Positions 37,496-47,435 of a DNA stretch of 64,000 nucleotides are shown in pieces. The stretch spans positions 16,198 through 80,197 of the forward strand of contig NZ_JAEDAH010000005.1 of the NCBI RefSeq assembly GCF_020320395.1. The letters are read 5' to 3'. The translations under genes and the position numbers were made by a program. The notes beneath the pieces were generated by a model that saw nothing but the letters and a program-made list of their open reading frames with translations, had not been told where the DNA came from and searched no databases. This stretch comes from Thalassolituus marinus (GTDB lineage Bacteria > Pseudomonadota > Gammaproteobacteria > Pseudomonadales > Oceanobacteraceae). Positions within the stretch are counted from its first letter, which is position 1. Each line of letters begins with the position of its first letter.

Positions 37496-39094
37496 TTAGA
37501 TGTTGTTGAACTGGTTAGAAGTGTTCTTAGCACCACCGGCTTTCAGAGCGTTCTCACCAGCAAAGTATTCTTTGTGGTCGTCGCCCATGTCGGAGCCAGC
37601 CATGTTCTGGTGCTTAACGCACGCAATACCCTGACGGATTTCTTTACGCTGTACGCCAGCAACGTAGCCCAGCATACCGGCTTCACCGAAGTACTCTTTA
37701 GCCAGGTTATCAACAGACAGCGCAGTCGTGTGGTAAGTAGGCAGAGTGATCAGGTGGTGGAATACGTTCGCTTCGCGAGAAGTATCCGCCTGGAAAGTCT
37801 TGATACGAGCATCAGCAGCTGCAGACAGCTCAGACTCATCGTATTCAGCAGACATCAGATTAGCGCGATCGTATGCAGAAACGTCTTTACCTTCAGCTGC
37901 CCATGCATCATAGGTCTGCTGACGGAAGCTCAGAGTCCAGTTGAAAGATGGAGAGTTGTTGTAAACCAGTTTCGCGTCTGGGTGTACTTTACGTACTTCG
38001 TCCATCATGCCTTTGATTTCGTGAACTGTTGGGATTGCAGTTTCAATCCACAGCAGGTCAGCGCCAGCATTGATCGCTTCGATACAGTCGAATACACAAC
38101 GCTCGTGGCCAGTGCCAGGACGGAACTGGTACAAACCAGAAGGCAGACGCTTAGGACGAACCAGCTTGCCGTCACGGTTGAATACAACGTCACCCTGCTT
38201 CATGTCAGCAACGTCAACTTCTTCAACGTCCAGGAAAGAGTTGTAAACGTCACCCTGATCGCCTGGCTCTTTAACCACTGCGATTTCTTTGGTCAGGCCA
38301 GCGCCTTCGGAGTCAGTACGTGCAACGATCAGACCATCGTCAACACCCAGTTCCAGGAAAGCGTAACGCAGAGCGCGCAGCTTAGCGTGGAAGTCGTTGT
38401 GAGGAACGGTTACTTTACCGTCCTGGTGACCACACTGCTTCTCATCAGCAACCTGGTTTTCGATCTGCAGACAGCAAGCGCCCGCTTCGATCATCTGCTT
38501 AGCCATCAGGTAAGTCGCTTCAGCGTTACCGAAACCAGCGTCGATGTCAGCAATGATAGGCACGATGTGAGTTTCGTAACCATCGATCTGAGCTTCGATT
38601 TCTTTTGCTTTTGCTTCGTCGCCAGCTGCACGAGCTGCGTCCAGAGCACGGAACAGACCACCCAGTTCACGAGCGTCAGCCTGACGCAGGAAGGTGTACA
38701 GTTCGTTAACCAGAGAAGCTACAGCAGTTTTCTCGTGCATAGACTGGTCAGGCAGTGGACCGAAGTCAGAACGCAGAGCTGCAACCATCCAGCCAGACAG
38801 GTAGAGGTAACGACGTTCGGTAGAACCGAAGTGCTTCTTGATGGAGATCAGCTTCTGCTGACCTACGAAACCGTGCCAGCAACCCAGAGACTGAGTGTAT
38901 TTGGTTTTGTCTTTGTCGAACTCAGCCATGTCACGACGCATGATAGAGGCGGTGTACTTAGCGATGTCCAGACCAGTTTTGAATTTGTTCTGCAGACGCA
39001 TACGCGCAACAGATTCAGCCTGGATTGCTGACCAGGAAGCATCTGCTTTCTCGAGAACTGCCGCTGCAGCTTTGATTTCGTCTTGGTATGACAT
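37496..39094 (-). CDS. aceA: Isocitrate lyase
   Basis: AceA splits isocitrate into succinate and glyoxylate, so carbon from acetate or fatty acids can enter biosynthesis. The protein has 532 residues, the long form known from Pseudomonas and relatives. CCLQIENQVADEKQCGHQDGK-type segment (key part DEKQCGHQDGK) holds the catalytic Cys loop, PIIADIDAGFGN binds the metal, and NNSPSFNWTLSF is the conserved substrate loop. It has its own promoter and terminator. Beside the desaturase and the malate:quinone enzyme elsewhere in the window it suggests a lipid- or acetate-using lifestyle. Confidence 0.97.
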   Translation of the reverse strand: MSYQDEIKAAAAVLEKADASWSAIQAESVARMRLQNKFKTGLDIAKYTASIMRRDMAEFDKDKTKYTQSLGCWHGFVGQQKLISIKKHFGSTERRYLYLSGWMVAALRSDFGPLPDQSMHEKTAVASLVNELYTFLRQADARELGGLFRALDAARAAGDEAKAKEIEAQIDGYETHIVPIIADIDAGFGNAEATYLMAKQMIEAGACCLQIENQVADEKQCGHQDGKVTVPHNDFHAKLRALRYAFLELGVDDGLIVARTDSEGAGLTKEIAVVKEPGDQGDVYNSFLDVEEVDVADMKQGDVVFNRDGKLVRPKRLPSGLYQFRPGTGHERCVFDCIEAINAGADLLWIETAIPTVHEIKGMMDEVRKVHPDAKLVYNNSPSFNWTLSFRQQTYDAWAAEGKDVSAYDRANLMSAEYDESELSAAADARIKTFQADTSREANVFHHLITLPTYHTTALSVDNLAKEYFGEAGMLGYVAGVQRKEIRQGIACVKHQNMAGSDMGDDHKEYFAGENALKAGGAKNTSNQFNNI

Positions 39095-39174
39095 GAGTCA
39101 ATCCTTCAGTTTTGGGTGGGTGACGTTGTCCGGATGCCTTAATGGCGGCGAACCTACGTAAAAATTGCAGGGGA

Positions 39175-39203
39175 ATAGTAGAGGCTTACCCCCCATAATT
39201 GAA
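39175..39203 (-). promoter_or_regulatory. Putative sigma-70-type promoter of aceA
   Basis: On the minus strand TTCAAT (39203-39198) and TACTAT (39180-39175) with a 17-base spacer, about 80 bp before the aceA ATG. The spacer contains a G run. Confidence 0.4.
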
Positions 39204-39303
39204 ATCAATAAGATGTATATCTGACATTTCCCAGATGAATGGGGGTATTCAACCTGACTGCGCGGAAATAATAAGAGGTTAAAGCCTGCGTTTGTTGCGA
39301 AAA

Positions 39304-40242
39304 TCAGGCCTTATCGAGCGGAATTCTTACGGTGAAGGTCGTGCCAACCCCCAGGGTACTTTCGACCCGGATATCGCCACCGTGCTCCTGCACCGCATTA
39401 TGCGAAATCGACAGGCCAAGACCTGTTCCCTGTCCCACGGGCTTGGTAGTGAAGAATGGCGTAAACAGATACTTCATGTGCTCTTCGTCAATGCCATGCC
39501 CATCATCACGGATCACAACCTCAATGAAGCCGTTGTTTACCCGGCTGACAATTTCAATCTGACCATTTTCCTCAACCGCCTGATTGGCATTGGCTATCAG
39601 ATTGACAAACACCTGGTTCAGCTTGCCAAAATAGCCACTGATCTCCGGCAACTCGCCGTAATCGACGCTGAGCTGAGCATGATACTTCGTCTGATTATTG
39701 AGAATATTGATAGCCGCACGCAAACAGTCGTTAATATCGACGGCCGTTCTTGTCCCATCGTCCTGGCGGGTAAAGGACTTAAGATCCGCAACAATCTGCT
39801 TAACCCGCTCAAGCCCCTCTATCGTTTCAATCGCCAGATTCTGATAATCGCTTAGCAGATAGGCGATATCAAACAGCATCAGACCTTCCCGCCATGCTTC
39901 CTGAATCTGTTCGACGGATTGTCCACCAACAATCAGCTGGTCGGCCTGATTCAGAAAACGCTGAATATCCTGCAACCCTTCCACCAGACTGGAGAAGTTG
40001 CTGTAGATATAGCCCAGAGGATTATTTATTTCGTGGGCAACCCCGGCAGCCAGAACCCCCAGAGAGGCCATTTTTTCGGTTTGTACCATCACCCGCTGCT
40101 GGTCATGCAGCGCATCATTCACTTCCTGCAGCTGCTTGTTGGACAAATACAGCTCGCGTGATCGGTCCTCAAGCAGTTGCTCTGCCTGTTTCCGTAACTG
40201 CTTTTCCCTGATATACGCTTTCTCGTAATCGACATCAGCCAT
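39304..40242 (-). CDS. Soluble histidine kinase of the H-NOX operon
   Basis: The 312-residue cytoplasmic kinase starts with a long charged coiled coil (about 1-55). The phosphorylated His is in LAAGVAHEINNPLGYIYSNF, followed by a dimer region, then the ATP-binding domain with NLIANANQAV (N box), IRDDGHGID (G1) and GTGLGLSISHN (G2). No membrane span or sensor domain is present, so the signal must come from a partner: the H-NOX protein encoded just upstream with one base between them. By analogy with Shewanella HnoK, NO bound to H-NOX would switch its autophosphorylation. Confidence 0.88.
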   Translation of the reverse strand: MADVDYEKAYIREKQLRKQAEQLLEDRSRELYLSNKQLQEVNDALHDQQRVMVQTEKMASLGVLAAGVAHEINNPLGYIYSNFSSLVEGLQDIQRFLNQADQLIVGGQSVEQIQEAWREGLMLFDIAYLLSDYQNLAIETIEGLERVKQIVADLKSFTRQDDGTRTAVDINDCLRAAINILNNQTKYHAQLSVDYGELPEISGYFGKLNQVFVNLIANANQAVEENGQIEIVSRVNNGFIEVVIRDDGHGIDEEHMKYLFTPFFTTKPVGQGTGLGLSISHNAVQEHGGDIRVESTLGVGTTFTVRIPLDKA

Positions 40243-40243
40243 A

Positions 40244-40786
40244 TCACTGCTCCAGCAGACGAACCTTCAATCCACAATGATCTGCACCGTCATGCATGCA
40301 GGGTGAGTGCTCAATCGCCACAGGGGTTTCGAAATGGCGGGAACTGCCAACAATCAATCCCTCCGCCAACATGCACATTTTGCGCGGCGAACGATAATTC
40401 ATCAGTAGTTCAGCCGGGCTGCTCTGCTGATACTCGAATGTCGGCAAAGCAGCATCGGGATAGAGCTTGCGCACTTCCATATGAACAATGCGATCAACCG
40501 AGATCAGAAACTGAATGAGGTCATCTGCAGCATCAAAAAAGTCGGGAAAGCGCTGATACAACTCACCTGCCATATACTCGCCAAAGGCTTTCAGCAACAC
40601 AGCGGCTTCCAGCCCCGTAACCTTAACCGCAGACGACACCAGAGCCACCAGCTCTTCATCCGGGTATGTCTGGGTGGAAACGTACAGGCCATCCGAGTCC
40701 GCATCTTCCAGCACGGCATCCCAGCCCTCCAGGCCATAACGCTCTTCCACCATATCGCGCAACATATCAAATACAACACCCTTCAT
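40244..40786 (-). CDS. H-NOX heme-binding NO sensor
   Basis: The 180-residue protein opens MKGVVFDMLRDMVEERYG, as H-NOX domains do. The proximal heme His lies in DRIVHMEVRKLYPDA (about 101-115), and the propionate-binding YxSxR motif is LMNYRSPRKMC. It binds NO on ferrous heme. It has no fused kinase or methyl-accepting domain; the operon supplies a separate kinase. Start ATG overlaps the stop of the upstream response regulator gene by four bases. Confidence 0.92.
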   Translation of the reverse strand: MKGVVFDMLRDMVEERYGLEGWDAVLEDADSDGLYVSTQTYPDEELVALVSSAVKVTGLEAAVLLKAFGEYMAGELYQRFPDFFDAADDLIQFLISVDRIVHMEVRKLYPDAALPTFEYQQSSPAELLMNYRSPRKMCMLAEGLIVGSSRHFETPVAIEHSPCMHDGADHCGLKVRLLEQ

Positions 40787-42111
40787 GAGCCAACCTCCCC
40801 TGACAGCGCTATATGATCTGCATCGCGGTAAACATGAATCTCCAGCGGTTCGTCCATCAGCTGTTCAAGATGCTGCATTTTACCGATGATATCGCTATCG
40901 ACCCGGTAGTGTTTTTTCAGCAGCACCATCCCACGCCCACTGAACAGGTCCCGTGACAACACCATACCTTCTTTCAGTGCTTCGCTGCTTATACACAGTT
41001 CACTACCGTCAAGATGGTCATGTTGATAGCGCCTGGCGACCTGAATAAAGGCATCGACAACTTGCGGGTCATAGCGCTTACCTGTCTGTGACTCGATTTC
41101 ATGGCGCGCCTGAGAGGCATTGCAGGCAACACCGTTAAAGCGCCCCGCCAGCCAGTCACCGTAATCACGAACAACGGCCAGCACCCGGCTGCCAAGCGGA
41201 ATATGCTCCCCGGCCAGCGCATCGGGAAAGCCGGAGCCGTCGTAGCGTTCAAACTGATGGCGGATAAAGTCACTGGCCACCACCAGCGCTGGCACACCGA
41301 ACAACGCGGCTTCAGCCAGAACGGGCCATTGTCTGAACTGCTGCATTTCCTGAGCATTGTAATCACAGTAGGGCTTATCGAGCATGGCGTCAGAAAAGCC
41401 CAGACGCCCGAGGCCTGACAACATCACGGCTTTGCGCATCGCGTCTGTTTCTTCACTGCTCATTCCCAGAAGGCCGGCAATTTCCTGCGCCATCAGGGCA
41501 TCGAGCAATACAGTACGGCTGTTTTCTTCATCGCGTTGAGACGCCAGGGTCGACGCCAGGGTCACCATGTGTTCGTAGCTGTAGTGAAGTTCTTCCGTGC
41601 GCTTACGGACCTTCGCCTCCAGATTCGCATTCAGATTTGCCAGTTCGGCATTCTTAGACGCCAGCTCCGCAGCCAGTCTTTCGTTCTCAAGTTCGAGGAA
41701 ACGCGCTGCAAGTAAGTCACTGACCACCCGCCGTAACTCGACGTCGTCCCATGGCTTGTTCATGTAACTGGCGATCTGACCATCGTTTACCGCTTTAATG
41801 GTCGACTCCAGATCGGCGTAGCCGGTCAGGAGTACCCGCCGGGTTTTAGGCCATTCTTTCGCGGCAGCAGACAGCAGCTCAGCACCCGACATACCAGGCA
41901 TTCGCATATCACTGATAAGCAAGTCCACGGGCTGTGCACGCATCAGTTCCAGTGCTTCTGCACCAGACGGCGCCGTCAGTATTTCCATCGAGTCCTGACG
42001 CAACGTCCTGGCCAGTGCTTTAAGCACGTTAGGTTCGTCATCCACCAGCAGAACCCTTGGCTGAACATTTACACCGCCGGGCCGCTGTTTGTGGGAAGCA
42101 TCAAATGCCAT
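40783..42111 (-). CDS. Response regulator with degenerate HD-GYP domain
   Basis: The 442-residue protein starts with a receiver domain: VLLVDDEPNVLKAL, phosphorylated Asp in LLISDMRMPGMSG, LLTGYADLEST and MNKPWDD. A coiled-coil linker (FLELENERLAAELASKNAELANLNANL, about 135-175) leads to an HD-GYP-like domain. There the HD dyad is replaced (AVMLSGLGRLG), the HHE motif reads RHQFERYDGSGFP, and GYP is GFP, so the metal site for c-di-GMP hydrolysis looks lost. Shewanella HnoD is such an inactive regulator that controls an EAL partner. A partner phosphodiesterase is not in this window. Confidence 0.88.
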   Translation of the reverse strand: MAFDASHKQRPGGVNVQPRVLLVDDEPNVLKALARTLRQDSMEILTAPSGAEALELMRAQPVDLLISDMRMPGMSGAELLSAAAKEWPKTRRVLLTGYADLESTIKAVNDGQIASYMNKPWDDVELRRVVSDLLAARFLELENERLAAELASKNAELANLNANLEAKVRKRTEELHYSYEHMVTLASTLASQRDEENSRTVLLDALMAQEIAGLLGMSSEETDAMRKAVMLSGLGRLGFSDAMLDKPYCDYNAQEMQQFRQWPVLAEAALFGVPALVVASDFIRHQFERYDGSGFPDALAGEHIPLGSRVLAVVRDYGDWLAGRFNGVACNASQARHEIESQTGKRYDPQVVDAFIQVARRYQHDHLDGSELCISSEALKEGMVLSRDLFSGRGMVLLKKHYRVDSDIIGKMQHLEQLMDEPLEIHVYRDADHIALSGEVGS

Positions 42112-42246
42112 ACACCACCTCAGAAAGGAGTTATAAGCTCAGTCTAGACAATGCTTGGCAAGGAGTAGCCCACAGCCCCTGCTGGTCCGTAGGCATAGAA
42201 GAAAAGCGACTAATAATCTGCTTATACCGGGCTGTTACGCCCTAAG

Positions 42247-42333
42247 AAACAGAGGCAATTTCTGTTTAGTCAGGATAGTCAGAGGATTAAGTCGACGGTA
42301 ACCGATGACCAGTTACCGGAATTTTCACTTCCG
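42247..42333. terminator. Cluster of hairpins downstream of the flavoprotein gene
   Basis: Three inverted repeats, AAACAGA/TCTGTTT (42247-42267), GGTAAC/GTTACC (42297-42317) and CGGAA/TTCCG (42317-42333), lie between the end of the flavoprotein gene and the response regulator promoter. They may act together as an end signal, though no clear T run follows. Confidence 0.35.
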
Positions 42334-42347
42334 TTTGTAACCGGAGA

Positions 42348-43550
42348 TCATACGAACTCCGCGGCGGCGACAGCGCTTGCCCATGCCCACTGGAAGTTAA
42401 AGCCGCCCAGATGACCGGTAACGTCCACGACTTCACCAATAAAGAACAAGCCCGGAGCCTGCTTTGCCTCCATAGTTTTTGAAGAAAGCTCATCGGTATC
42501 AACGCCACCAAGAGCAACTTCCGCCGTGCGGTAGCCTTCAGTGCCCGCAGGCTTCACCCGCCACTGATGCAATCCTTCGGCTATAGCGTCCATTTCTGCG
42601 CCACTGAGCTGAGCCAGAGTTGCAGCAGCCAGCGCATGGCCGTCCAGCCAGCGCTCAGCAAACTTGTTGGTGGTCAGCTCCGCCAGCCAGGTGCGTAACA
42701 GCAGCTTAGGACGTTCATGGGCAACCTGGCGCAGCAGACTGGCGCAGTCTTCAGCTGGCAACAGGTTAATCAGCAGCTCGTCGCCCTGCTGCCAGTATGA
42801 GGAGATCTGCAGCATTGCCGGACCACTCAGGCCACGATGGGTAAACAGCATGTCATCAAGGAAACTCATACCGCCACAGCTGACGTCAACCGCCAGCGCG
42901 GTGCCGCTCAGCGCCTCACTCAGAGCTTTGTTGCGATCCGTCAGGGTAAAAGGCACCAGACCAGCGCGGGCGGGATACACCTTAAGCCCGAACTGACGCG
43001 CGATATCATAGCCAAAGCCCGTTGCTCCCAGAGTCGGGATCGAAGGTCCACCGGTGGCAATCACCAGCGACTGACACTGCAGCACTTCGCCACCAGCGCT
43101 CAGCTGATAGCGGTAATCGTCGTTACCGGTTTGCTGGATATCAGCAACGTCGGTTCGCAGGCGAATAACCGCACCGGCAGTGGCGCATTCATCCAGTAGC
43201 ATATTGAGGATGTCAGAGGCTTTGTTATCACAAAACAGCTGACCGTCCTTCTTTTCGTGATAGGCAATGCCGTTTGCTTCGACCAGAGCAATAAAGTCCC
43301 ATTGGCTGTAGCGTTTAAGCGCCGACTTACAGAAATGCGGGTTATGGCTGAGGTACTTATCCGCTGCAACAAAGTAATTGGTGAAGTTACAGCGCCCGCC
43401 ACCAGACATCAGAATTTTCTTACCGGCTTTATTGGCATGATCCACCACCAGTACCTGGCGGCCACGTGCAGCCGCCTTCGCGGCACACATCAGTCCTGCC
43501 GCTCCGGCACCAATGATCACAACATCAAATTTCTGTAGCAATTCCGTCAT
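42348..43550 (-). CDS. HI0933-family FAD-dependent oxidoreductase
   Basis: A 400-residue flavoprotein. FDVVIIGAGAAGLMCAAKAAARG (about 8-30; key part GAGAAGL) is the FAD-binding loop, followed by VDHANKAGKKILMSGGGRCNFTNY (key part GGGRCNFTN), LVIATGGPSIPTLGATGFGYDIARQFG and the C-terminal GLFFIGEVVDVTGHLGGFNFQWAWASA. This group is called BaiN/RdsA-like; its usual substrate is unknown. It is divergent from the acyltransferase gene. Confidence 0.9.
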   Translation of the reverse strand: MTELLQKFDVVIIGAGAAGLMCAAKAAARGRQVLVVDHANKAGKKILMSGGGRCNFTNYFVAADKYLSHNPHFCKSALKRYSQWDFIALVEANGIAYHEKKDGQLFCDNKASDILNMLLDECATAGAVIRLRTDVADIQQTGNDDYRYQLSAGGEVLQCQSLVIATGGPSIPTLGATGFGYDIARQFGLKVYPARAGLVPFTLTDRNKALSEALSGTALAVDVSCGGMSFLDDMLFTHRGLSGPAMLQISSYWQQGDELLINLLPAEDCASLLRQVAHERPKLLLRTWLAELTTNKFAERWLDGHALAAATLAQLSGAEMDAIAEGLHQWRVKPAGTEGYRTAEVALGGVDTDELSSKTMEAKQAPGLFFIGEVVDVTGHLGGFNFQWAWASAVAAAEFV

Positions 43551-43633
43551 ACCCTGTTCACACGCTGATCGATAGCGGCCGCATTATGCCATTAAACGCC
43601 GCAGCTCGAGAGATAGTTAGCCGGGAGAAAGAT

Positions 43634-44440
43634 ATGGAACTGTTTGACCGTACAGGCCTGATGGAGGCCACCGGACTGAGTCCGTTTAAACTGAATATGC
43701 TGCTGGCCTTGCTGAAAGCGCCAAGAATGGACCGTATTTACCGCCAGCTGGAAAAGAAAGAAGGCATCGACATGATTGAAGATGCACTGGCCTACCTCAA
43801 CATTCAGCTCGACTACGATGAAGATGCGCTGTTAGCGGCGATTCCCGATGAAGGTCCGTTTATCACTGTGTCCAACCACCCTTACGGCTTTCTCGATGGT
43901 GTGATTCTGTTGCTGCTGATTGGCCGTAAGCGTCCGCAATACAAAGCTATCGCCAACTTCCTGCTGAGTTACTTTGCACCAATTTCAGATTTGTTTATCA
44001 CCGTCAATCCGTTCGAGACTGCCAGTCGACGCAGCATGGGCGGCATGCGTAAATCTCTGCAGCATCTGCAGGATGGGGAAGGTATTGGCCTGTTCCCGGC
44101 CGGAGAAGTGTCCACCTGGTACAAGGGACAGCAAGGTGTGGCTGACCGTAACTGGTCTTTGTCCAGTATCCGCCTGATCCGCAAAGCAGCCGTACCGGTT
44201 ATTCCGATTTACTTTCATGGTGCTAACAGCCTGAGCTTTCATACCCTTGGCAAGATTCATCCGGCGTTGCGCACCTTACGCATTCCCGCGGAATTTCTGA
44301 AAAAGCAGAACTCTGTGATTAAGCTGTCGGTGGATCAGCAGATTCCGTGGCAACAACTGGAGGCGCTGGACAGCGACGAGGCCATTCGCGATTATCTGCG
44401 TGAACGCACCTACGCTCACGCCGATACTTATCTGCTTTAA
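43634..44440 (+). CDS. Lysophospholipid (PlsC-like) acyltransferase
   Basis: From the ATG at 43634 (GGGAGAAAGAT before it) the protein has 268 residues; an earlier ATG at 43586 is less supported. The acyltransferase motifs are ISNHP-type TVSNHPYGFLDGV (in place of NHx4D), FITVNPFETASRRS, and FPAGEVSTW. Such enzymes acylate lysophosphatidic or similar lipids at the inner membrane. It lies convergent to rnhB, in the place where dnaE follows rnhB in pseudomonads. Confidence 0.85.
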   Translation: MELFDRTGLMEATGLSPFKLNMLLALLKAPRMDRIYRQLEKKEGIDMIEDALAYLNIQLDYDEDALLAAIPDEGPFITVSNHPYGFLDGVILLLLIGRKRPQYKAIANFLLSYFAPISDLFITVNPFETASRRSMGGMRKSLQHLQDGEGIGLFPAGEVSTWYKGQQGVADRNWSLSSIRLIRKAAVPVIPIYFHGANSLSFHTLGKIHPALRTLRIPAEFLKKQNSVIKLSVDQQIPWQQLEALDSDEAIRDYLRERTYAHADTYLL

Positions 44441-44446
44441 GAAGGG

Positions 44447-45070
44447 TTAGCCGAGACGGGCTTTGACCGGCGCATAGCTGCGCCGGTGAATATCACACGG
44501 CCCCAGTTCGCGCAGTGCATCCATATGCACTTTGGTGCCATAGCCCTTGTGCTTAGCGAAACCGTAACCCGGGTAAAGTGCATCCAGTTCGACCATTTCC
44601 CGGTCACGCTGTACTTTGGCCAGCACTGATGCTGCCGATATTGCAGCAACCAGACTATCACCCTTAATAATGGTGGTGGTATCCAGCGGCGTCTCCGGTG
44701 CTTTGTTACCATCGATCAGCGCGTGCTGACACGGCAGCTGCAAGCCATCAATGGCACGACTCATTGCCAGCATGCGCGCATTAAGAATATTGAGGCGATC
44801 AATTTCTTCCACAGTCGCGCGGGCGATACAGTAATCCAACGCTTTTTCGCGAATTTCGTCGAACAGACGCTCACGTTTTTTTTCCGTAAGCTTTTTAGAA
44901 TCGGTCAGTCCTTCAATCGGATTGGCCGGATCAAGAATAACGGCTGCGGCGACAACGTCACCGCATAAAGGGCCAGCACCGGCTTCATCGACACCACAAT
45001 AAGGAATTGCGGCATCAATCAGCGTTTGCTCAGCGACGGTCAGTGTCGCTTCAGACAGTTCTTCGCTCAC
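44447..45070 (-). CDS. rnhB: Ribonuclease HII
   Basis: RNase HII cuts RNA from RNA-DNA hybrids and single ribonucleotides in DNA. The 207-residue protein shows [21 protein letters not shown] (about 23-43; acidic DE of the active site), [18 protein letters not shown] and [16 protein letters not shown]. It overlaps lpxB by four bases and ends the long minus-strand cluster. The start is ATG 45070. Confidence 0.96.
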   Translation of the reverse strand: MSEELSEATLTVAEQTLIDAAIPYCGVDEAGAGPLCGDVVAAAVILDPANPIEGLTDSKKLTEKKRERLFDEIREKALDYCIARATVEEIDRLNILNARMLAMSRAIDGLQLPCQHALIDGNKAPETPLDTTTIIKGDSLVAAISAASVLAKVQRDREMVELDALYPGYGFAKHKGYGTKVHMDALRELGPCDIHRRSYAPVKARLG

Positions 45071-46203
45071 GGCTTTTCCAGCAATTCGGCAATGGCGGCT
45101 GCCGCTTCGTGATCAGCGTTGCGTTTCAGTTGGCGGTGAATAAACAGGAAGGTCTCATGCAACTGATGCATGGCATCCGAATCTTCAAGTCGCACCAGTA
45201 ACGCTTCCGCAAGATTTTCGGCAGTCGCGTCGTGCTGCAGATATTCCGGTACCAGCTCACGTCCGGCCAACAGGTTCGGCAGGGAAACAAATTCCTGCGT
45301 TACCAATCGCTTAAGAATTTTATACGTCAGTGGGGCAACGATATAACTGACCACCATCGGCTTTTTCAGCAACATGGCTTCCAGCGTTGCCGTACCGGAG
45401 GCCAGCAAAATTGTATCGGCTGCTGCCATACAGGTGTGCGATTGACCCAGTACCACTTTAACCGGCAGGTTTACCGGGAACTCCGCCAGCTGAGCTTCAA
45501 TCTGATTGCGACGCTCGACCGAAGCTGCAGGGATAATAAACTGCAGATCATTGCGCTTTTGCAGCATACGCTCTGCGGTCTGCAGGAACAGCTGCCCCAG
45601 CCGCGCTACCTCACCGCCACGACTACCCGGCATCAGACACACGACCGGACGGGTAGTATCCAGTCCAAGATTTTCCCGAGCCGGATCAGACGGTGTTTCC
45701 AGCGGAATTTTATCCGCCAGATGATGGCCAACAAACGTCACCGGCACATCGTGCTTTTCATAAAACTTGGCTTCAAACGGGAACAACGTCAGCATCAGAT
45801 CAACCGCTTTGGCGATCTTGAACACACGCTTTTCTCGCCAGGCCCAGACGGACGGGCTGACGTAATGCGCAGTTTTAATCCCCGCCTCTCTCAGTTTCTG
45901 TTCCAGCGTCAGGTTGAAATCCGGAGCATCAATGCCAATGAAGACATCAGGTGGATTTTTCTTCCAGTAGCGGACCAAATCCCGACGCACTTTGAGCAGC
46001 TCAAATAATCGGCCCAGAACTTCCACCAGCCCCATTACCGACAGACGCTCCATCGGCACAAAGCTTTTGAAGCCATGGGATTGCATCAGCGGCCCACCGA
46101 TGCCTTCGAATTCTGCATCGGGGTATCGTTCTTTCAGGCTTTTGACCAGACCGGCACCGAGCATATCGCCCGATGTTTCACCCGCAACAATCGCAATACG
46201 CAT
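45067..46203 (-). CDS. lpxB: Lipid-A-disaccharide synthase
   Basis: LpxB joins UDP-diacylglucosamine and lipid X to the lipid A disaccharide. The 378-residue protein opens [18 protein letters not shown] and shows [20 protein letters not shown] [21 protein letters not shown] and [17 protein letters not shown]. It begins one base before the lpxA stop region and overlaps rnhB. Confidence 0.97.
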   Translation of the reverse strand: MRIAIVAGETSGDMLGAGLVKSLKERYPDAEFEGIGGPLMQSHGFKSFVPMERLSVMGLVEVLGRLFELLKVRRDLVRYWKKNPPDVFIGIDAPDFNLTLEQKLREAGIKTAHYVSPSVWAWREKRVFKIAKAVDLMLTLFPFEAKFYEKHDVPVTFVGHHLADKIPLETPSDPARENLGLDTTRPVVCLMPGSRGGEVARLGQLFLQTAERMLQKRNDLQFIIPAASVERRNQIEAQLAEFPVNLPVKVVLGQSHTCMAAADTILLASGTATLEAMLLKKPMVVSYIVAPLTYKILKRLVTQEFVSLPNLLAGRELVPEYLQHDATAENLAEALLVRLEDSDAMHQLHETFLFIHRQLKRNADHEAAAAIAELLEKP

Positions 46204-46974
46204 TTAACGAATAATGCCTCGTGTTGCAGATTCAACGCTGTTCACCAACAGGCGAACACCTTTATCCTGCGCCGCCGCAGACTGCAACTCTGCCAGAGCT
46301 TCTGCCGTTGTCAGGCTGCTTCGATACAGTGTTTTGTAAGCATTGCGAATGGCCATAATACTTTCTTTGGCAAACCCACGACGACGCAAACCTTCACTGT
46401 TAATACCATGAGGCTTGGCTGGGTTTCCCTGTGCCATAACGTAAGCAGGTATATCTTTTAAAACAATGGTGCCTGTGCCACACATTGAGTGCGCACCAAT
46501 CAGGCAGAACTGATGAACCTGGGTTGAACCACCAAGAATTGCCCAGTCGCCAATTTTTACGTGACCGGCAATATTGGTGTCATTGGCCAGAATACAGTTA
46601 TCGCCAATAATCGCATCATGAGCGACGTGTACGTTCACCATAAACAGATTATTACTGCCAATAATGGTCGTACCATTATCCTGAACAGTTCCGCGGTGAA
46701 GCGTGCAGGCTTCACGAATAACGTTGTTGTCACCGATAACCAAAGTCGTTGGTTCACCAGCGTATTTTTTGTCCTGGCACTCTTCACCAATACTGGCGAA
46801 CTGGAAGATTCGGTTATTTTTGCCAATGGTTGTCGGGCCCCGGACGACGACATGTGGTCCGATAATGGTGCCATCACCGATTTCGACGTTTGCTTCAACG
46901 ATGGAATATGGGCCTATTTCAACGCCCTCACCGATAACGGCGGACGAATCAACGATGGCAGTCGGGTGAATCAT
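46204..46974 (-). CDS. lpxA: UDP-N-acetylglucosamine acyltransferase
   Basis: LpxA adds the first 3-hydroxyacyl chain to UDP-GlcNAc for lipid A. Left-handed beta-helix hexapeptide repeats run through most of 256 residues, starting [25 protein letters not shown]. The catalytic His is in [14 protein letters not shown]. It overlaps fabZ by four bases. Confidence 0.97.
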   Translation of the reverse strand: MIHPTAIVDSSAVIGEGVEIGPYSIVEANVEIGDGTIIGPHVVVRGPTTIGKNNRIFQFASIGEECQDKKYAGEPTTLVIGDNNVIREACTLHRGTVQDNGTTIIGSNNLFMVNVHVAHDAIIGDNCILANDTNIAGHVKIGDWAILGGSTQVHQFCLIGAHSMCGTGTIVLKDIPAYVMAQGNPAKPHGINSEGLRRRGFAKESIMAIRNAYKTLYRSSLTTAEALAELQSAAAQDKGVRLLVNSVESATRGIIR

Positions 46975-47435
46975 GCTTGCTCCAGCTCTTGCTCTGCGCA
47001 GGTAATTACCGCCGCGCAGGCTACTTTATCATCCACCAGCGCACGACAATCAAACTTCCAGATACCTCGGCGTCCGCTCATGAAACGCGCTTCCAGAATA
47101 ATCTGATCACCTGGCACAATCGGTCGTTTAAAACGAACATTGTCTGCACCGGCAAATAAATACAGGGTTGAAGGGGTTTTCTTATCGCCCAGCATGGTAA
47201 GACCCAGCAGACCTGCTGCCTGAGCCATAGCTTCCAGCGTGAGTACGCCGGGCATGATTGGCTGTCCCGGAAAATGTCCGTTGAAGAACTCTTCGTTAAT
47301 CGTGACATTTTTCAGAACACGGATTACGGCGCCATCCTCGGCGTCGAGGTCAACCGACTGAATGCGGTCGACCAGTAAAAATGGATAACGATGCGGAAGA
47401 AGACTCTGAATCTCCTGGATGGTATGCGCTGACAT
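46971..47435 (-). CDS. fabZ: 3-hydroxyacyl-[acyl-carrier-protein] dehydratase FabZ
   Basis: FabZ removes water from 3-hydroxyacyl-ACP in fatty acid synthesis. The start is ATG 47435 (a TTG lies directly before it), whose A is shared with the lpxD stop. The 154-residue hot-dog protein shows [14 protein letters not shown] and [22 protein letters not shown] with the catalytic His and Glu. Confidence 0.97.
   Translation of the reverse strand: MSAHTIQEIQSLLPHRYPFLLVDRIQSVDLDAEDGAVIRVLKNVTINEEFFNGHFPGQPIMPGVLTLEAMAQAAGLLGLTMLGDKKTPSTLYLFAGADNVRFKRPIVPGDQIILEARFMSGRRGIWKFDCRALVDDKVACAAVITCAEQELEQA

Noticed and set aside
37574..39031. Long open frame of 485 codons on the plus strand opposite aceA
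   Set aside because: It mirrors aceA codon use, its protein is Thr/Ser/Phe/Gln-rich without any known motif, and aceA on the other strand is unmistakable.
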